NCBI GenBank assembly: GCA_001273385.1
Contig: LFWW01000024.1
Coordinates: 1 to 43,784 of the forward strand
Direction of reading: 5' to 3'
DNA length: 43,784 nt
Origin: a miscellaneous Crenarchaeota group-6 archaeon AD8-1
Lineage (GTDB): Archaea > Thermoproteota > Bathyarchaeia > Bathyarchaeales > Bathycorpusculaceae
The notes beneath the pieces are model-generated. The model was given only the letters and a program-made list of their open reading frames with translations, did not search any database and was not told the DNA's origin. Each line of letters begins with the position of its first letter. Positions within the stretch are counted from its first letter, which is position 1. A program made the position numbers and the translations under genes. Positions 34,867-43,771 of the stretch are shown here, one piece after another.

Positions 34867-35304
34867 ATGAGTACTAAATGGCGAAGAAACAAAAAAAATC
34901 AAAAAGGGTCATCATTTAGGAATTTAGATGAAAATAAAGATAGGGATAATTTGAGAATTCCTCATCTTAATACTTTTAATACTGCAAAAATAACTTATTC
35001 TTCCAATTATCGATCCTCACAATTTTATAATAAGAGGAAGTGGAAATCACCCTCGCCCCTTATTGACATTTTTCAAGAAAAGGATTGGATAACTTTAATT
35101 ATTGAAATCGCAGGTTTTAATAAGGAAACTTTCAAAATACATGTGAAAGACCAGAAATTAACTTTGTCAGCAAAGGGAAATAACCAAAGATACTATAAAA
35201 GTTTAAATCTGCCAAAAGTAGTCATTCCCAACGAAATATCAACGAAGTATAATAATGGTGTACTTCAAATTAAGCTTAGAAAAGCAAAAGAAGTTAAATC
35301 TTGA
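34867..35304 (+). CDS. Hsp20/alpha-crystallin-like protein
   Basis: The 145-residue protein has a basic, low-complexity N-terminal third and a C-terminal alpha-crystallin-like domain (about 60-142): PLIDIFQEKDWITLIIEIAGF, FKIHVKDQKLTLSA, and NNGVLQIKLRK, the typical end of Hsp20 domains. The usual C-terminal IxI motif for oligomerisation is not evident, so it may be a divergent, perhaps dimeric, chaperone or a ribosome-associated cofactor. ATG 34867 is chosen over GTG 34858. Its site between L30 and L15 is unexpected. Confidence 0.82.
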   Translation: MSTKWRRNKKNQKGSSFRNLDENKDRDNLRIPHLNTFNTAKITYSSNYRSSQFYNKRKWKSPSPLIDIFQEKDWITLIIEIAGFNKETFKIHVKDQKLTLSAKGNNQRYYKSLNLPKVVIPNEISTKYNNGVLQIKLRKAKEVKS

Positions 35305-35323
35305 TAAATGAGCTGAATAAAAC

Positions 35324-35764
35324 ATGCCTCATAAACTAAGAAAAACGAGAAAGATGCGAGGTTCGAGAACTCATGGTTGGGGTAGAGTAGGTCAGCATCG
35401 AGGTGCTGGTTCTAGAGGGCACAGAAATGTTGGTCGCCATAAGCATTTATGGAGTTATGTTACTGCCCATGCACCAAATCATTTTGGTAAACATGGTTTC
35501 ACTTCGCATCATAGTTTTAATTCTAAAGAAAATTTGATTAATATCTCAGGGCTTGATGAAATATCTGAAAAAATATCAGTTGAGCAGGAGAAAGGAAAAT
35601 TTTTTGTTAATCTGACTACTTTAGGTTTTACTAAATTGTTGGGTTCTGGAAAATTAAATAAAAAATTAATAGTTCAAATTCCTTCTTGTTCAAAATCTGC
35701 AGCTGAGAAGATTAAGAATGCTGGTGGAGAATTAATACTTCAATCTCACGAACAGGGAGAGTAA
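35324..35764 (+). CDS. rpl15: 50S ribosomal protein L15
   Basis: The 146-residue archaeal L15 (L27a-like) has KLRKTRKMRGSRTHGWGRVG, the glycine/arginine/histidine-rich QHRGAGSRGHRNVGRHKH, and a C-terminal alpha-beta fold ending with AAEKIKNAGGELIL. It is 10 bases ahead of secY. Confidence 0.95.
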   Translation: MPHKLRKTRKMRGSRTHGWGRVGQHRGAGSRGHRNVGRHKHLWSYVTAHAPNHFGKHGFTSHHSFNSKENLINISGLDEISEKISVEQEKGKFFVNLTTLGFTKLLGSGKLNKKLIVQIPSCSKSAAEKIKNAGGELILQSHEQGE

Positions 35765-35774
35765 ATAATAAGCA

Positions 35775-37178
35775 ATGGCTGGCCGGTTTCTAAGTTTTTT
35801 TAAACCATTTGCGAGAATACTCCCTGAAATTAAGGTTCCTGAACGCAAAGTTGGTTTTAATGAGAAACTTTTCTGGACAGCTATAGTTCTCATAATCTAT
35901 TTGGTGATGACTGAAATTCCATTATATGGTATTTCTCCAGAAGCTAGTGATCAGTTTGGAGCTCTCAGAGTAATTTTTGCTTCAAATCGAGGTACCTTAA
36001 TGGAGTTGGGGATAGGACCTATAGTTACAGCAGGATTAATTCTTCAGCTATTAGTAGGATCCGCTATTATCCAAGCTGACATGTCCGATCATCAAGATAG
36101 AGGTTTATTTACCGTAGCTAGCAAATTCTTCTCCATTCTTCTTACAGGAATTCAAGCAGGAGCTTATATAATAAGCGGTATGTATGGATCGCTGCCTGTT
36201 ACTACAACAGTAATTATCTTCATTCAACTTATCCTTGCAGGAATAATTGTTATGTTGATGGATGAGTTGGTTCAGAAAGGGTGGGGATTGGGAAGTGGAA
36301 TAAGTTTATTCATTATGGCAGGAGTTGCACAAAATATTTTGTGGCAAACATTTAACCCAGGTACTGGATTATTCATCGGATCTCTTTCATTATTGCTTAA
36401 TGGCCAGATAACTTTAGCAAATTGGATTTTAGGTGCAGGTGTTTACCCATCTCTAATTGGATTCATAGCTACTATTGGTGCTTTTATTGTAATAATTTAC
36501 TTGGAAGGTGTAAGAATCGAACTACCTATAACTTATGCTGGTTATAAAGGGTTTAGAAGCAAATATCCAATCAAACTCTTGTACGTTTCTAATCTTCCAG
36601 TAATATTCGCTTCAGCCTTATTTGCAAATATATACTTCTTTGCCCAACTACTTTGGAGTACTATGGGACAGCCACCTCCAGGTACTAGTCTCCTATTCCA
36701 AATAATCGGTGATTTTAATTCAACGGAAACTGGAGTTCAAGTAGTTGGTGGGTTGGCCTACTATGTCACTGCACCAAGCGCATTACAAGGTGTTGCATCA
36801 GATCCTTTAAGATCTGCGGTATATCTTGGCATTCTAGTAGGTTTTTGTGCAGTTTTCTCCATGATCTGGCTAGAAGTTGGTGGTTTAGGGCCATCGAAAG
36901 TAGCCCAACAACTTATGGATTCAGGAATGCAAATTCCAGGATTTAGACGATCAAGAAGACCTATAGAAGCAATTCTAAAACGATATATACCCGTAGTTGC
37001 TGTTTTAGGTGGGATAATTGTTGGATTAATAGCAGGTATATCTGATTATCTAGGAGTCTTTGGAACTGGAACAGGAATTCTACTATCGGTTGGAATAATT
37101 TATCAATATTATGAATTATTGATGCGTGAACGAGCGGCAGAAATGTTTCCGGCTTTTAGACGAGTTCTAGGAGAATAA
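35775..37178 (+). CDS. secY: Protein translocase subunit SecY
   Basis: SecY (Sec61 alpha) forms the protein-conducting channel in the cytoplasmic membrane. The 467 residues contain ten hydrophobic helices. Features include the plug region after helix 1 (GISPEASDQFGALRVIFASNRGTLMELGIGP-like region), GSGISLFIMAGVAQNI, the cytoplasmic loop RIELPITYAGYKGFRSKYPIKLLY and the C-terminal GGLGPSKVAQQLMDSGMQIPGFR. Unlike most archaeal clusters, adk does not follow. Confidence 0.96.
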   Translation: MAGRFLSFFKPFARILPEIKVPERKVGFNEKLFWTAIVLIIYLVMTEIPLYGISPEASDQFGALRVIFASNRGTLMELGIGPIVTAGLILQLLVGSAIIQADMSDHQDRGLFTVASKFFSILLTGIQAGAYIISGMYGSLPVTTTVIIFIQLILAGIIVMLMDELVQKGWGLGSGISLFIMAGVAQNILWQTFNPGTGLFIGSLSLLLNGQITLANWILGAGVYPSLIGFIATIGAFIVIIYLEGVRIELPITYAGYKGFRSKYPIKLLYVSNLPVIFASALFANIYFFAQLLWSTMGQPPPGTSLLFQIIGDFNSTETGVQVVGGLAYYVTAPSALQGVASDPLRSAVYLGILVGFCAVFSMIWLEVGGLGPSKVAQQLMDSGMQIPGFRRSRRPIEAILKRYIPVVAVLGGIIVGLIAGISDYLGVFGTGTGILLSVGIIYQYYELLMRERAAEMFPAFRRVLGE

Positions 37179-37254
37179 ATTAAAGAGTGACAATAGTTAT
37201 TAATAGGGAACTAAGAAAAGCATCAAAAAGATAACGTTTGAGGAGAAATAAAAA

Positions 37255-37716
37255 ATGGACATAACTATAATTCCGCTTTCAACTTTAGTGATTATGTTAA
37301 TTGCTATAGCAATATCTTTTGTGAACATGGTAATAAATCGAATCTTAATAACTCGATTATGTGGTTGGAATGAATATAGGGTTATGCAAAAAGAGATCTC
37401 TGAATATCGATCTCAGTTGATGAAAGCTACAAGAGCAAAGGATCAAAAACTATTAACAAAACTGAAGAAAAAAGAAACTCAAATAAACAAAATGCAAACA
37501 AAAATAATGAAACCTCAAATGATTTTAATGCCTATTTCTTTTAGTTACATAATAATATGGTATCTTTTCTTGATTCCTACATTTGGAGGTACTCCAGTAG
37601 CTTATGTTCCCGGACTTGCTCCGGATGGAATACCAGTGGTTTGGTGGTACATGGCTTGTTCATTCTTTTTTGGGACACTCGCATCCCGAATAATAGGGAC
37701 TACACCCATTTCTTAG
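37255..37716 (+). CDS. DUF106 membrane protein (Oxa1/EMC3 superfamily)
   Basis: The 153-residue protein has one N-terminal hydrophobic helix (about 5-28), a lysine-rich coiled-coil hairpin (about 40-85: ISEYRSQLMKATRAKDQK, LLTKLKKKETQINKMQTKIM), then two further helices. This is the architecture of archaeal DUF106 (YidC-like/EMC3-related insertases), which assist membrane protein insertion. Location beside secY supports that. RBS GAGGAG lies upstream. Confidence 0.88.
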   Translation: MDITIIPLSTLVIMLIAIAISFVNMVINRILITRLCGWNEYRVMQKEISEYRSQLMKATRAKDQKLLTKLKKKETQINKMQTKIMKPQMILMPISFSYIIIWYLFLIPTFGGTPVAYVPGLAPDGIPVVWWYMACSFFFGTLASRIIGTTPIS

Positions 37717-37742
37717 AATTGATTTAATGAGTGACCTCTATT

Positions 37743-38360
37743 ATGAGCGAGAAAGAGCAAAAAGAGATAACTCCAGACAAAAGAATTGTTGTATGTGTTT
37801 CAGGATTAGCTGGAACTGGAAAAAGTACACTAGCAAAAAAAATCGCCCACAAATATAATTTAAAATATTATTCTGGTGGTGATGCACTTAAAGCTCTGGC
37901 TGCTGAAAAGGGTTATAACTCAAAATCTCAAGGATGGTGGGAAAGTTCAGAAGGGCTAGATTTTTTGGCAAAGAGAGAACAGGATCTGACATTTGATGAA
38001 TTAGTTGATAAAAAGCTAATAGAATATGCTCAAAACGGTAATGTGTTATTGGATAGCTGGACAATGCCTTGGTTAATTAATTATGGATTTAAAATATGGC
38101 TTGCTGCTTCAATAAAAAAAAGAACAGAAAGAATAGCTAGAAGAGATAAACTAAAAGAATCTAAAGCTTTAAAGGTTCTGAAAGAAAAAGAAGAAAAAAC
38201 AAAAAAAATTTACAAAAGATTATATGGATTTAATCTGGGCGAGGATTTTCAACCATTCCATATTATATTAGATACAGAAAAACTAAATGCAAATGAAGTC
38301 TTTGATGCTCTTTGTTTAATAATGGAAAAAATAATCCTTGCAGAAAAAGATTTGAAGTAA
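37743..38360 (+). CDS. cmk: Cytidylate kinase, archaeal type
   Basis: It phosphorylates CMP/dCMP. The 205-residue protein has the Walker A loop GLAGTGKST at 21-29, YYSGGDALKALA for the NMP-binding region and ARRDKLKESKAL in the lid region. ATG 37743 is preferred to GTG 37731. Adenylate kinase is the usual neighbour upstream but is absent. Convergent with the radical SAM gene. Confidence 0.92.
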   Translation: MSEKEQKEITPDKRIVVCVSGLAGTGKSTLAKKIAHKYNLKYYSGGDALKALAAEKGYNSKSQGWWESSEGLDFLAKREQDLTFDELVDKKLIEYAQNGNVLLDSWTMPWLINYGFKIWLAASIKKRTERIARRDKLKESKALKVLKEKEEKTKKIYKRLYGFNLGEDFQPFHIILDTEKLNANEVFDALCLIMEKIILAEKDLK

Positions 38361-38450
38361 TATTTAATGAAAATATATTGAATTCATAATCAACAATACA
38401 ATAATAACCTGAGAAAACAATTGAATTTTTCTTCTTCAAATTAATTGTGA

Positions 38451-39491
38451 TCAGTCTTTTGATATAAATAATTTCGCGTTTTTCCACTGATCTTTTACTA
38501 TTAACATGTTGCCAAAAGGACTTCCATGAAGAGAATACGCAATATAACAAAGATAATTACATTGAGAGCAATCATTATATGTTTTACGCAGTTCCTTAAA
38601 CTTTTTACTGTTCCATATTTTAGGCAAATCAAAAACAGTTCCGACATAATTTTGATTATGACAACCTGCAATTCGACCTAGATGGTCTAATACTAAAAAG
38701 TTTTTAAGTGCTTGACAATTCCAAACTCTTTTATCCTCTGAAAAAAGGCTACGCGTAACTTTTAATAATTTATCAGTGATCAAAATCCTGCTGTTTTTCT
38801 TTCTCATATCAATAAGGGAATCAAATAGTTTAACCATACCCTGCTTATCCTTAATTAAAAGATCATCATTAGGTTTCCCTATCCGGAAAAGTTGATTTTC
38901 ATCGCAACTTCGATCATAAGAATAAAGGCAATACCAAACTGGTATCCCCCTTTCTGTAAAATACTTTGTTATGTCTAAAATCTCATAGAGATTTAACTGA
39001 GAAATTGTAGGAGTTACACATACGTTTATTTTCTCTTCTTTTAATCCCTTCACAGCTTTCATAGCTCTTTTCCAAGCACCAGGAACATCTTTGATGAAAT
39101 CATTTTTTTTCTCATCCAAACTATCAATCGAGATTGCTACAAAATCTACATTTCTGAGGGCTTCAATTTTTTTTAAAGCCATACTTCCATTGTCATAAAC
39201 TGTTGTAATGAAACGATCAGTTGAAAAATTAATGATTTCTTTTGCATCCTCTCTTAAAAGCGGATCTCCTCCAGATAAAACAATTTCTACAACACCAATA
39301 TCTTTGAGAATATCTAATCCTCTTTTAACTTCTTGAGTTGAAAGTTCTTTTTGATCCTGTTCCTTCCAAACATTACATCCTCTACATCTATAGTTGCATT
39401 TTCTAGTAATCAGCCATTGAGCATGATGTGGCTTATTAGGGCTAAGTGCATTAATTGCAATTCTTGAAATCCTTCGAAGTTTCAAATCCAA
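38451..39491 (-). CDS. Radical SAM protein with SPASM-like C-terminus
   Basis: The 346-residue enzyme binds a 4Fe-4S cluster through C32, C36 and C39 (CNYRCRGC) and cleaves SAM to start radical chemistry. SGGDPLLR is the conserved GGxP-like SAM contact. A C-terminal cysteine cluster (CQALK, GRIAGCHNQ, CSQCNYLC) suggests an auxiliary cluster as in SPASM/Twitch enzymes that modify peptides or cofactors. No substrate peptide is evident nearby. The start is TTG 39491 (or TTG 39485). Its neighbours are glycosyltransferases on the other strand, so HpnH-like or peptide-modifying functions are only possibilities. Confidence 0.85.
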   Translation of the reverse strand: MDLKLRRISRIAINALSPNKPHHAQWLITRKCNYRCRGCNVWKEQDQKELSTQEVKRGLDILKDIGVVEIVLSGGDPLLREDAKEIINFSTDRFITTVYDNGSMALKKIEALRNVDFVAISIDSLDEKKNDFIKDVPGAWKRAMKAVKGLKEEKINVCVTPTISQLNLYEILDITKYFTERGIPVWYCLYSYDRSCDENQLFRIGKPNDDLLIKDKQGMVKLFDSLIDMRKKNSRILITDKLLKVTRSLFSEDKRVWNCQALKNFLVLDHLGRIAGCHNQNYVGTVFDLPKIWNSKKFKELRKTYNDCSQCNYLCYIAYSLHGSPFGNMLIVKDQWKNAKLFISKD

Positions 39492-39711
39492 TTGTATAAC
39501 ACCATTAATTTATGTTGGCTGTCTAAGAGATCTATTTGAACTTATATATAGATAATCAAATATGATATCATAAAATTTCAATGGTTATATTTAATGATTC
39601 GTTCCTTTATTGTATTTGATTAATAATTTTTTTCTATTATAAATCCTGTAAGAGTTTGTTTAACAAAAATTTTTTGAAAATAACGAATCTTAATTAATAC
39701 AAAAACATTCA

Positions 39712-40455
39712 ATGAATATTATGCTTATAGACGTTATAGTGTTAACAAAAAATAGTGAAGTTTATCTGGAAAGATGTCTAAAAGCAATTTATGAAAATAT
39801 TCCTATCAATAATTTGATAATTGTTGATGGATATTCAACTGATCTAACTATGAATATAGTTTTAGAATTTAAGAAAAAATATGATAACATATTAATCTTG
39901 AAAGATTTTGGTACTCGTGCTACTTCCAGACAAAAAGGGATAGAAAAAGTGAAAACTGATTGGTTTATGTTTGTGGATAGTGATGTTGTTTTATGCAAAA
40001 AATGGTATAATAAAGCTAAACCTCTTATTAAAAAAAATGTGGGATTGATTTGGGGGATTGAGGTTTGGTCCACAATTCGCAAAAATAAAACACTCAGGCT
40101 TTTTCTTTTAGTAACAAGAAAAATATTTGAAATCCGCGGAGGTACACATGATACACTGATTCGAACTGAATTGGTTAAAGATATTGTAATTCCTAAGGAA
40201 CTGCATGTTTTTGAAGATGCATATATCAAAGAATGGATCTCTAAGAAAGGCTATTTATCGATTCCATGTTACTCTCCTTTTTGTATTCATTTTCGTCCAA
40301 AAGAAGTTTGGACTATTAAAGGAGGATTAGAAATTATTTCAGAATCCCTAAAACTTGGAAGAATTTCTATAATAGCAAAGTTGACAATGGCATATGGATT
40401 TTATTTCATATATTCCATGTACCAAATATTTACTCGTAAAAAAATATCACAATAA
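39712..40455 (+). CDS. Family 2 glycosyltransferase, copy 1
   Basis: A GT-A-fold enzyme that transfers a sugar from a nucleotide donor. The 247 residues have DVIVLTKNSEVYLERCL, NLIIVDGYSTDLT, and the metal-binding DSD in FMFVDSDVVL; IRGGTHDTLIR is a distinctive shared segment with copy 2. A C-terminal hydrophobic helix (about 220-240) suggests membrane association. The ATG at 39712 or 39721 may serve as start. It is a clear tandem paralog of the following gene, probably for surface glycan or lipid glycosylation. Confidence 0.88.
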   Translation: MNIMLIDVIVLTKNSEVYLERCLKAIYENIPINNLIIVDGYSTDLTMNIVLEFKKKYDNILILKDFGTRATSRQKGIEKVKTDWFMFVDSDVVLCKKWYNKAKPLIKKNVGLIWGIEVWSTIRKNKTLRLFLLVTRKIFEIRGGTHDTLIRTELVKDIVIPKELHVFEDAYIKEWISKKGYLSIPCYSPFCIHFRPKEVWTIKGGLEIISESLKLGRISIIAKLTMAYGFYFIYSMYQIFTRKKISQ

Positions 40456-40576
40456 TTATTATTGCTTTTTTCTTGAATTAAATGTTTAAATATTAAATAA
40501 CTTCTTATTTGCTGTTTTGTTTTATATATTAAATCTAGCAAAGAACAAAATTTACTCAATTAAAAGAAGTGCTAAA

Positions 40577-41326
40577 ATGCAAACTATAGATGTCGTGATG
40601 ATTACCAAGAATAGCGAATTTATGCTCGAGAGAAGTATAGAATCCATATATGCTAATGTACCTGTTGAAAATTTAATAATTATTGATAGTTCCTCTTCTG
40701 ATCAAACTCTAAATATTATAAATAAATTGAAAAAAAAATATGAAAAAATTAAGGTTTTAAACTTAGAGGGTTCAAGAGCTATAGCTCGAGAAAAAGGTAT
40801 TAGTCTTGTCAGAACCGAGTGGTTTATGTTTATTGATAGTGACATCATCCTTAGTCAAAATTGGTTCAAAGTAGCTGAAAAACAGATTAAGGATGATATT
40901 GGTGCAATTTGGGGTGTAAATATTGATGTTGTTCCTGGTGTAAGAAATAAGCGGTTTGTAAGACTGCAGCATTTTGTAGCTAATTATTGTTTTAGCATTC
41001 GTGGCGGTACTCATGACACATTAATTCGGTACGAAACTGTAAAAGATATAAAAATACCCAATCATCTGCAAATGTATGAGGACTCTTTTATTCTAAATTG
41101 GATCAAAAAAAAGGGATATAAAGCAATAGTAGGTAAAGGTCTTTATTGTTTACACTATAAATCCTCAGCAAATTGGAATAAAGAAAAAGGATTATCCCAT
41201 GCTATTAATGAGGTAAGATGTGGTTTGGTATACTCCCATGCATACCGCTTTGCTCTTTTTTACCCATTTTTTATGTTTTTTTGGTTTCTTCAATTTTCAC
41301 TTCAATTCAAAAATAATATTTTATGA
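40577..41326 (+). CDS. Family 2 glycosyltransferase, copy 2
   Basis: The 249-residue paralog has DVVMITKNSEFMLERSI, NLIIIDSSSSDQT, the DSD in FMFIDSDIIL, and IRGGTHDTLIR followed by VKDIKIP and YEDSFI as in copy 1. The C-terminal end is strongly hydrophobic and aromatic (FYPFFMFFWFLQF). ATG 40577 aligns with copy 1; the longer frame from TTG 40517 adds unrelated residues. A possible TATA element GTTTAAATATT lies at 40484-40494. Its stop overlaps the convergent AIR-synthase gene by six bases. Confidence 0.88.
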   Translation: MQTIDVVMITKNSEFMLERSIESIYANVPVENLIIIDSSSSDQTLNIINKLKKKYEKIKVLNLEGSRAIAREKGISLVRTEWFMFIDSDIILSQNWFKVAEKQIKDDIGAIWGVNIDVVPGVRNKRFVRLQHFVANYCFSIRGGTHDTLIRYETVKDIKIPNHLQMYEDSFILNWIKKKGYKAIVGKGLYCLHYKSSANWNKEKGLSHAINEVRCGLVYSHAYRFALFYPFFMFFWFLQFSLQFKNNIL

Positions 41327-42328
41327 TTTAAGTGCCTTCCAAATATGATCAGATTCAGGATAGCTCAAATCTTCTGTTTTACCATTTTTTAGGACTATAA
41401 CCCTCTGGTTTATATTTTCTAAAAATTCACCAATAACTTTAGCTGGAATTCCAATCTTGTTTAATTCTTCAATAATATGGGATACTTGTTTTGGCTTAAC
41501 CGATAACAATAAAGCGCCAGAACTTATTAGCCTTAATGGATCAATTTGAAAATATTTACATATCTCAGCGGTTTCAGATTTAATTAGAATTTTATTTTCA
41601 TAAATTCTAACTCCCAATTTTGATGCATCTGCAAGTTCGAGAATTCCTCCTATGATTCCCCCCTCTGTAGGATCGTGCATTGCATGTACTCCTCCAATTT
41701 TATAAGCTGTTAGAGCCTCCTTCACTATGCTTATTTCTTTGTAGAATTTTTTTGCTTCTTGAACCATTCGATTGCTAATTGATTTCATTAGCTTTTCTTC
41801 TTTATCATTTGCTAGTATTGCTGTACCTTCGATACCTGCACTTTTGGTGAGTATAATTTTGTCTCCAGATTTTGCTCCTTCTGCGGTTATATACTTTTTT
41901 TTATCTGTAAAACCTAAAACACATCCCACAACAATAGGATTGGCTAATCCTAATGTTGATTCACAATGTCCACCAACAATTGCTATTCCTAATTCTTTTG
42001 CAGCTCTATCCATTTGAGAACTTATGATTTTGATAAGATTACTTTCTGCTTTTTCAGGAAGCAATATGCATGAAAAAATAAAAGATGGTTCAACTCCAAA
42101 AGTAGCTATGTCATTAGCATTAATATTCACAGCCAACCATCCAATATTTTCATTTGCTCCTGTAATAGGATCCATTGAGATGATAATCGATTTATCTCCT
42201 GTATCTATAACAGCTCCATCAATTCCAACTTTGGGTCCAACTACAACCTCACTGCGCTTTAAACCCAAATTCTGAAAAATAATCTTATTTAATAATTCAA
42301 TGGGAATTTTTCCTGGAGATAGCCTCAT
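41321..42328 (-). CDS. AIR synthase-related (HypE/PurM/SelD-like) protein
   Basis: The 335-residue protein has the ATP-binding fold of PurM, SelD, HypE and ThiL: GIDGAVID near 35, NANDIATFGVEP, GGHCESTLGLANPIVV, and DPTEGGIIGG. It lacks the N-terminal HGAGG of HypE and the C-terminal PRIC, so it is not a second functional HypE. Archaea often have such uncharacterised paralogs. It presumably activates a substrate with ATP, but which one is unknown. It diverges from the E1-like gene across 224 bases. Confidence 0.85.
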   Translation of the reverse strand: MRLSPGKIPIELLNKIIFQNLGLKRSEVVVGPKVGIDGAVIDTGDKSIIISMDPITGANENIGWLAVNINANDIATFGVEPSFIFSCILLPEKAESNLIKIISSQMDRAAKELGIAIVGGHCESTLGLANPIVVGCVLGFTDKKKYITAEGAKSGDKIILTKSAGIEGTAILANDKEEKLMKSISNRMVQEAKKFYKEISIVKEALTAYKIGGVHAMHDPTEGGIIGGILELADASKLGVRIYENKILIKSETAEICKYFQIDPLRLISSGALLLSVKPKQVSHIIEELNKIGIPAKVIGEFLENINQRVIVLKNGKTEDLSYPESDHIWKALKS

Positions 42329-42552
42329 TTTTTTAAACCTTTTAAGATATTTTTTCTATTTTAAAGCAAAATAAATTTCCCTTTATAGTTTTTTCGAAAT
42401 TTTAAAAGTAATTTTGATAGGTAATTATTCACTTCTTTTTTTGAAAATCAAACTATTTTTATAAGTTGTTAATTAAAGATGTTTGAACGTTGTTGTATTA
42501 AAACAGAAGCAAATATACAATACAAATAAAATTATTAATAATTGAAACTAAG

Positions 42553-43599
42553 ATGGAAAATTCGGAGAGCAATAAATTCATAACAGATTTTTATAGCAGA
42601 CAAATGACAATGAAAGAATTCACAGTAGCAAAACAAAAAAAATTACTAGAATCAAAAGTAGCTGTTGTGGGTGTTGGAGGATTAGGAACTATTTCATCCA
42701 TTTATCTAGCACTTGTAGGTGTAGGAAAACTAATACTTATAGATCAAGATACTGTTGAAATAAAAAACCTTCATAGACAAATTCTCTATAAAACTTCTGA
42801 TTTACATTATCCAAAAGCAGAAATTGCTTCTTATCAGCTTAAAAAAATGAATCCTCTTATCAAAATAGAAGCTTACTCAGATAATATTAACGCTAATAAT
42901 GTTGAAAAACTTTTAGACGGAGTTGATTGTGTAGTTGATGGTTTGGATAATATGTCAACGAGATATTTAGTAAATAGTGCATGTGTGAAGATGAAAATTC
43001 CATATGTTTTCGGCGCAGCAATAGGTTTAGAGGGAAATCTTTCAGTTTTTTCTTCTCCTGATACAGGCTGTTTGAAATGTTTATTACCAACTGTATCAGA
43101 TGAAGATTTGATGAATTGTGAAACTAGAGGAGTTATTGGGGCCACTCCAGGGATAATAGGTTCAATGCAAGCTATGGAAACAATCAAGATTCTCACTGGC
43201 ATAGGATCAACTCTTAAAGGAAAACTTTTGGTGTGTGATTTTAGTGATATGTATTTCACGATAATAGATATCTCCAAAAATAGTAATTGCCCTGTTTGTC
43301 AATTACCGGAAGGTATGAATAAGATTAAATCAGATAAACTTGTTTGGCTTTGTGGTAGAAATACTGCAAATATTAATCCAAAAATATCTTATAATTTGGA
43401 TTTAAATGAATTAGCCAAAGTTGTACAAAGAGAGTTTAATTTGAGATTGAAATCCAAACTTGCATTAATCTTCGATCATAACGGTTTAGAAGTAAGTCTA
43501 TTTAAAAGTGGTAGAATGCTAATTAAAAATGTTAATAACGAAAAAACAGCTTTTGAAGTCTATAGATTAATTTTTGAAAAATTAAAAATATCCAACTAA
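42553..43599 (+). CDS. ThiF/MoeB/HesA-like E1 adenylyltransferase
   Basis: It adenylates the C-terminus of a ubiquitin-like sulfur carrier. The 348 residues show GVGGLG at 40-45, LIDQD, NLHRQIL, DGLDNMSTRYLVN, and zinc cysteines CLKC and CPVC. A candidate active cysteine lies in NCETRG; in MoeB the segment after it (GVIGATPGIIGSMQAMETIK) is the conserved crossover loop. A C-terminal extension of about 80 residues may help substrate or carrier binding. With two moeA genes in the window, a molybdopterin role is plausible; thiamine or tRNA thiolation is equally possible. No ubiquitin-like partner ending in GG is in the window. Confidence 0.9.
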   Translation: MENSESNKFITDFYSRQMTMKEFTVAKQKKLLESKVAVVGVGGLGTISSIYLALVGVGKLILIDQDTVEIKNLHRQILYKTSDLHYPKAEIASYQLKKMNPLIKIEAYSDNINANNVEKLLDGVDCVVDGLDNMSTRYLVNSACVKMKIPYVFGAAIGLEGNLSVFSSPDTGCLKCLLPTVSDEDLMNCETRGVIGATPGIIGSMQAMETIKILTGIGSTLKGKLLVCDFSDMYFTIIDISKNSNCPVCQLPEGMNKIKSDKLVWLCGRNTANINPKISYNLDLNELAKVVQREFNLRLKSKLALIFDHNGLEVSLFKSGRMLIKNVNNEKTAFEVYRLIFEKLKISN

Positions 43600-43638
43600 A
43601 TTAAGCGGATTGCTGTATTTTTTGTAATTGATAATTAA

Positions 43639-43713
43639 TGCTCCGGCCGGGATTCGAACCCGGGTCCACGGCTCGAGAGGCCGTTATACTTGACCGGACT
43701 ATACTACCGGAGC
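43639..43713 (-). tRNA. tRNA-Glu (CTC)
   Basis: On the minus strand the acceptor GCTCCGG pairs with CCGGAGC, discriminator A. The D stem GTAT pairs with GTAT through G-T and A-T pairs. The anticodon stem ACGGC/GCCGT closes CTCTCGA with anticodon CTC (43675-43677 complement). The T stem CCGGG/CCCGG closes TTCGAAT. A four-base variable loop GGAC follows. No intron and no encoded CCA. Confidence 0.95.
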
Positions 43714-43719
43714 TTTAGT

Positions 43720-43771
43720 CTGTACTGATTCGTTTTTTCCTAAGATTGAGGTTTGACGTTTTTCAGTACAG
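43720..43771. repeat. Nine-base perfect inverted repeat
   Basis: CTGTACTGA at 43720-43728 is repeated in inverted form as TCAGTACAG at 43763-43771 with 34 bases between. It lies just upstream of the minus-strand tRNA-Glu gene. It may be an operator, a stem of an RNA or chance. Confidence 0.5.

Noticed and set aside
41321-42328. Second hypE
   Set aside because: It lacks the HGAGG start and the C-terminal PRIC cysteine needed for cyanide synthesis.
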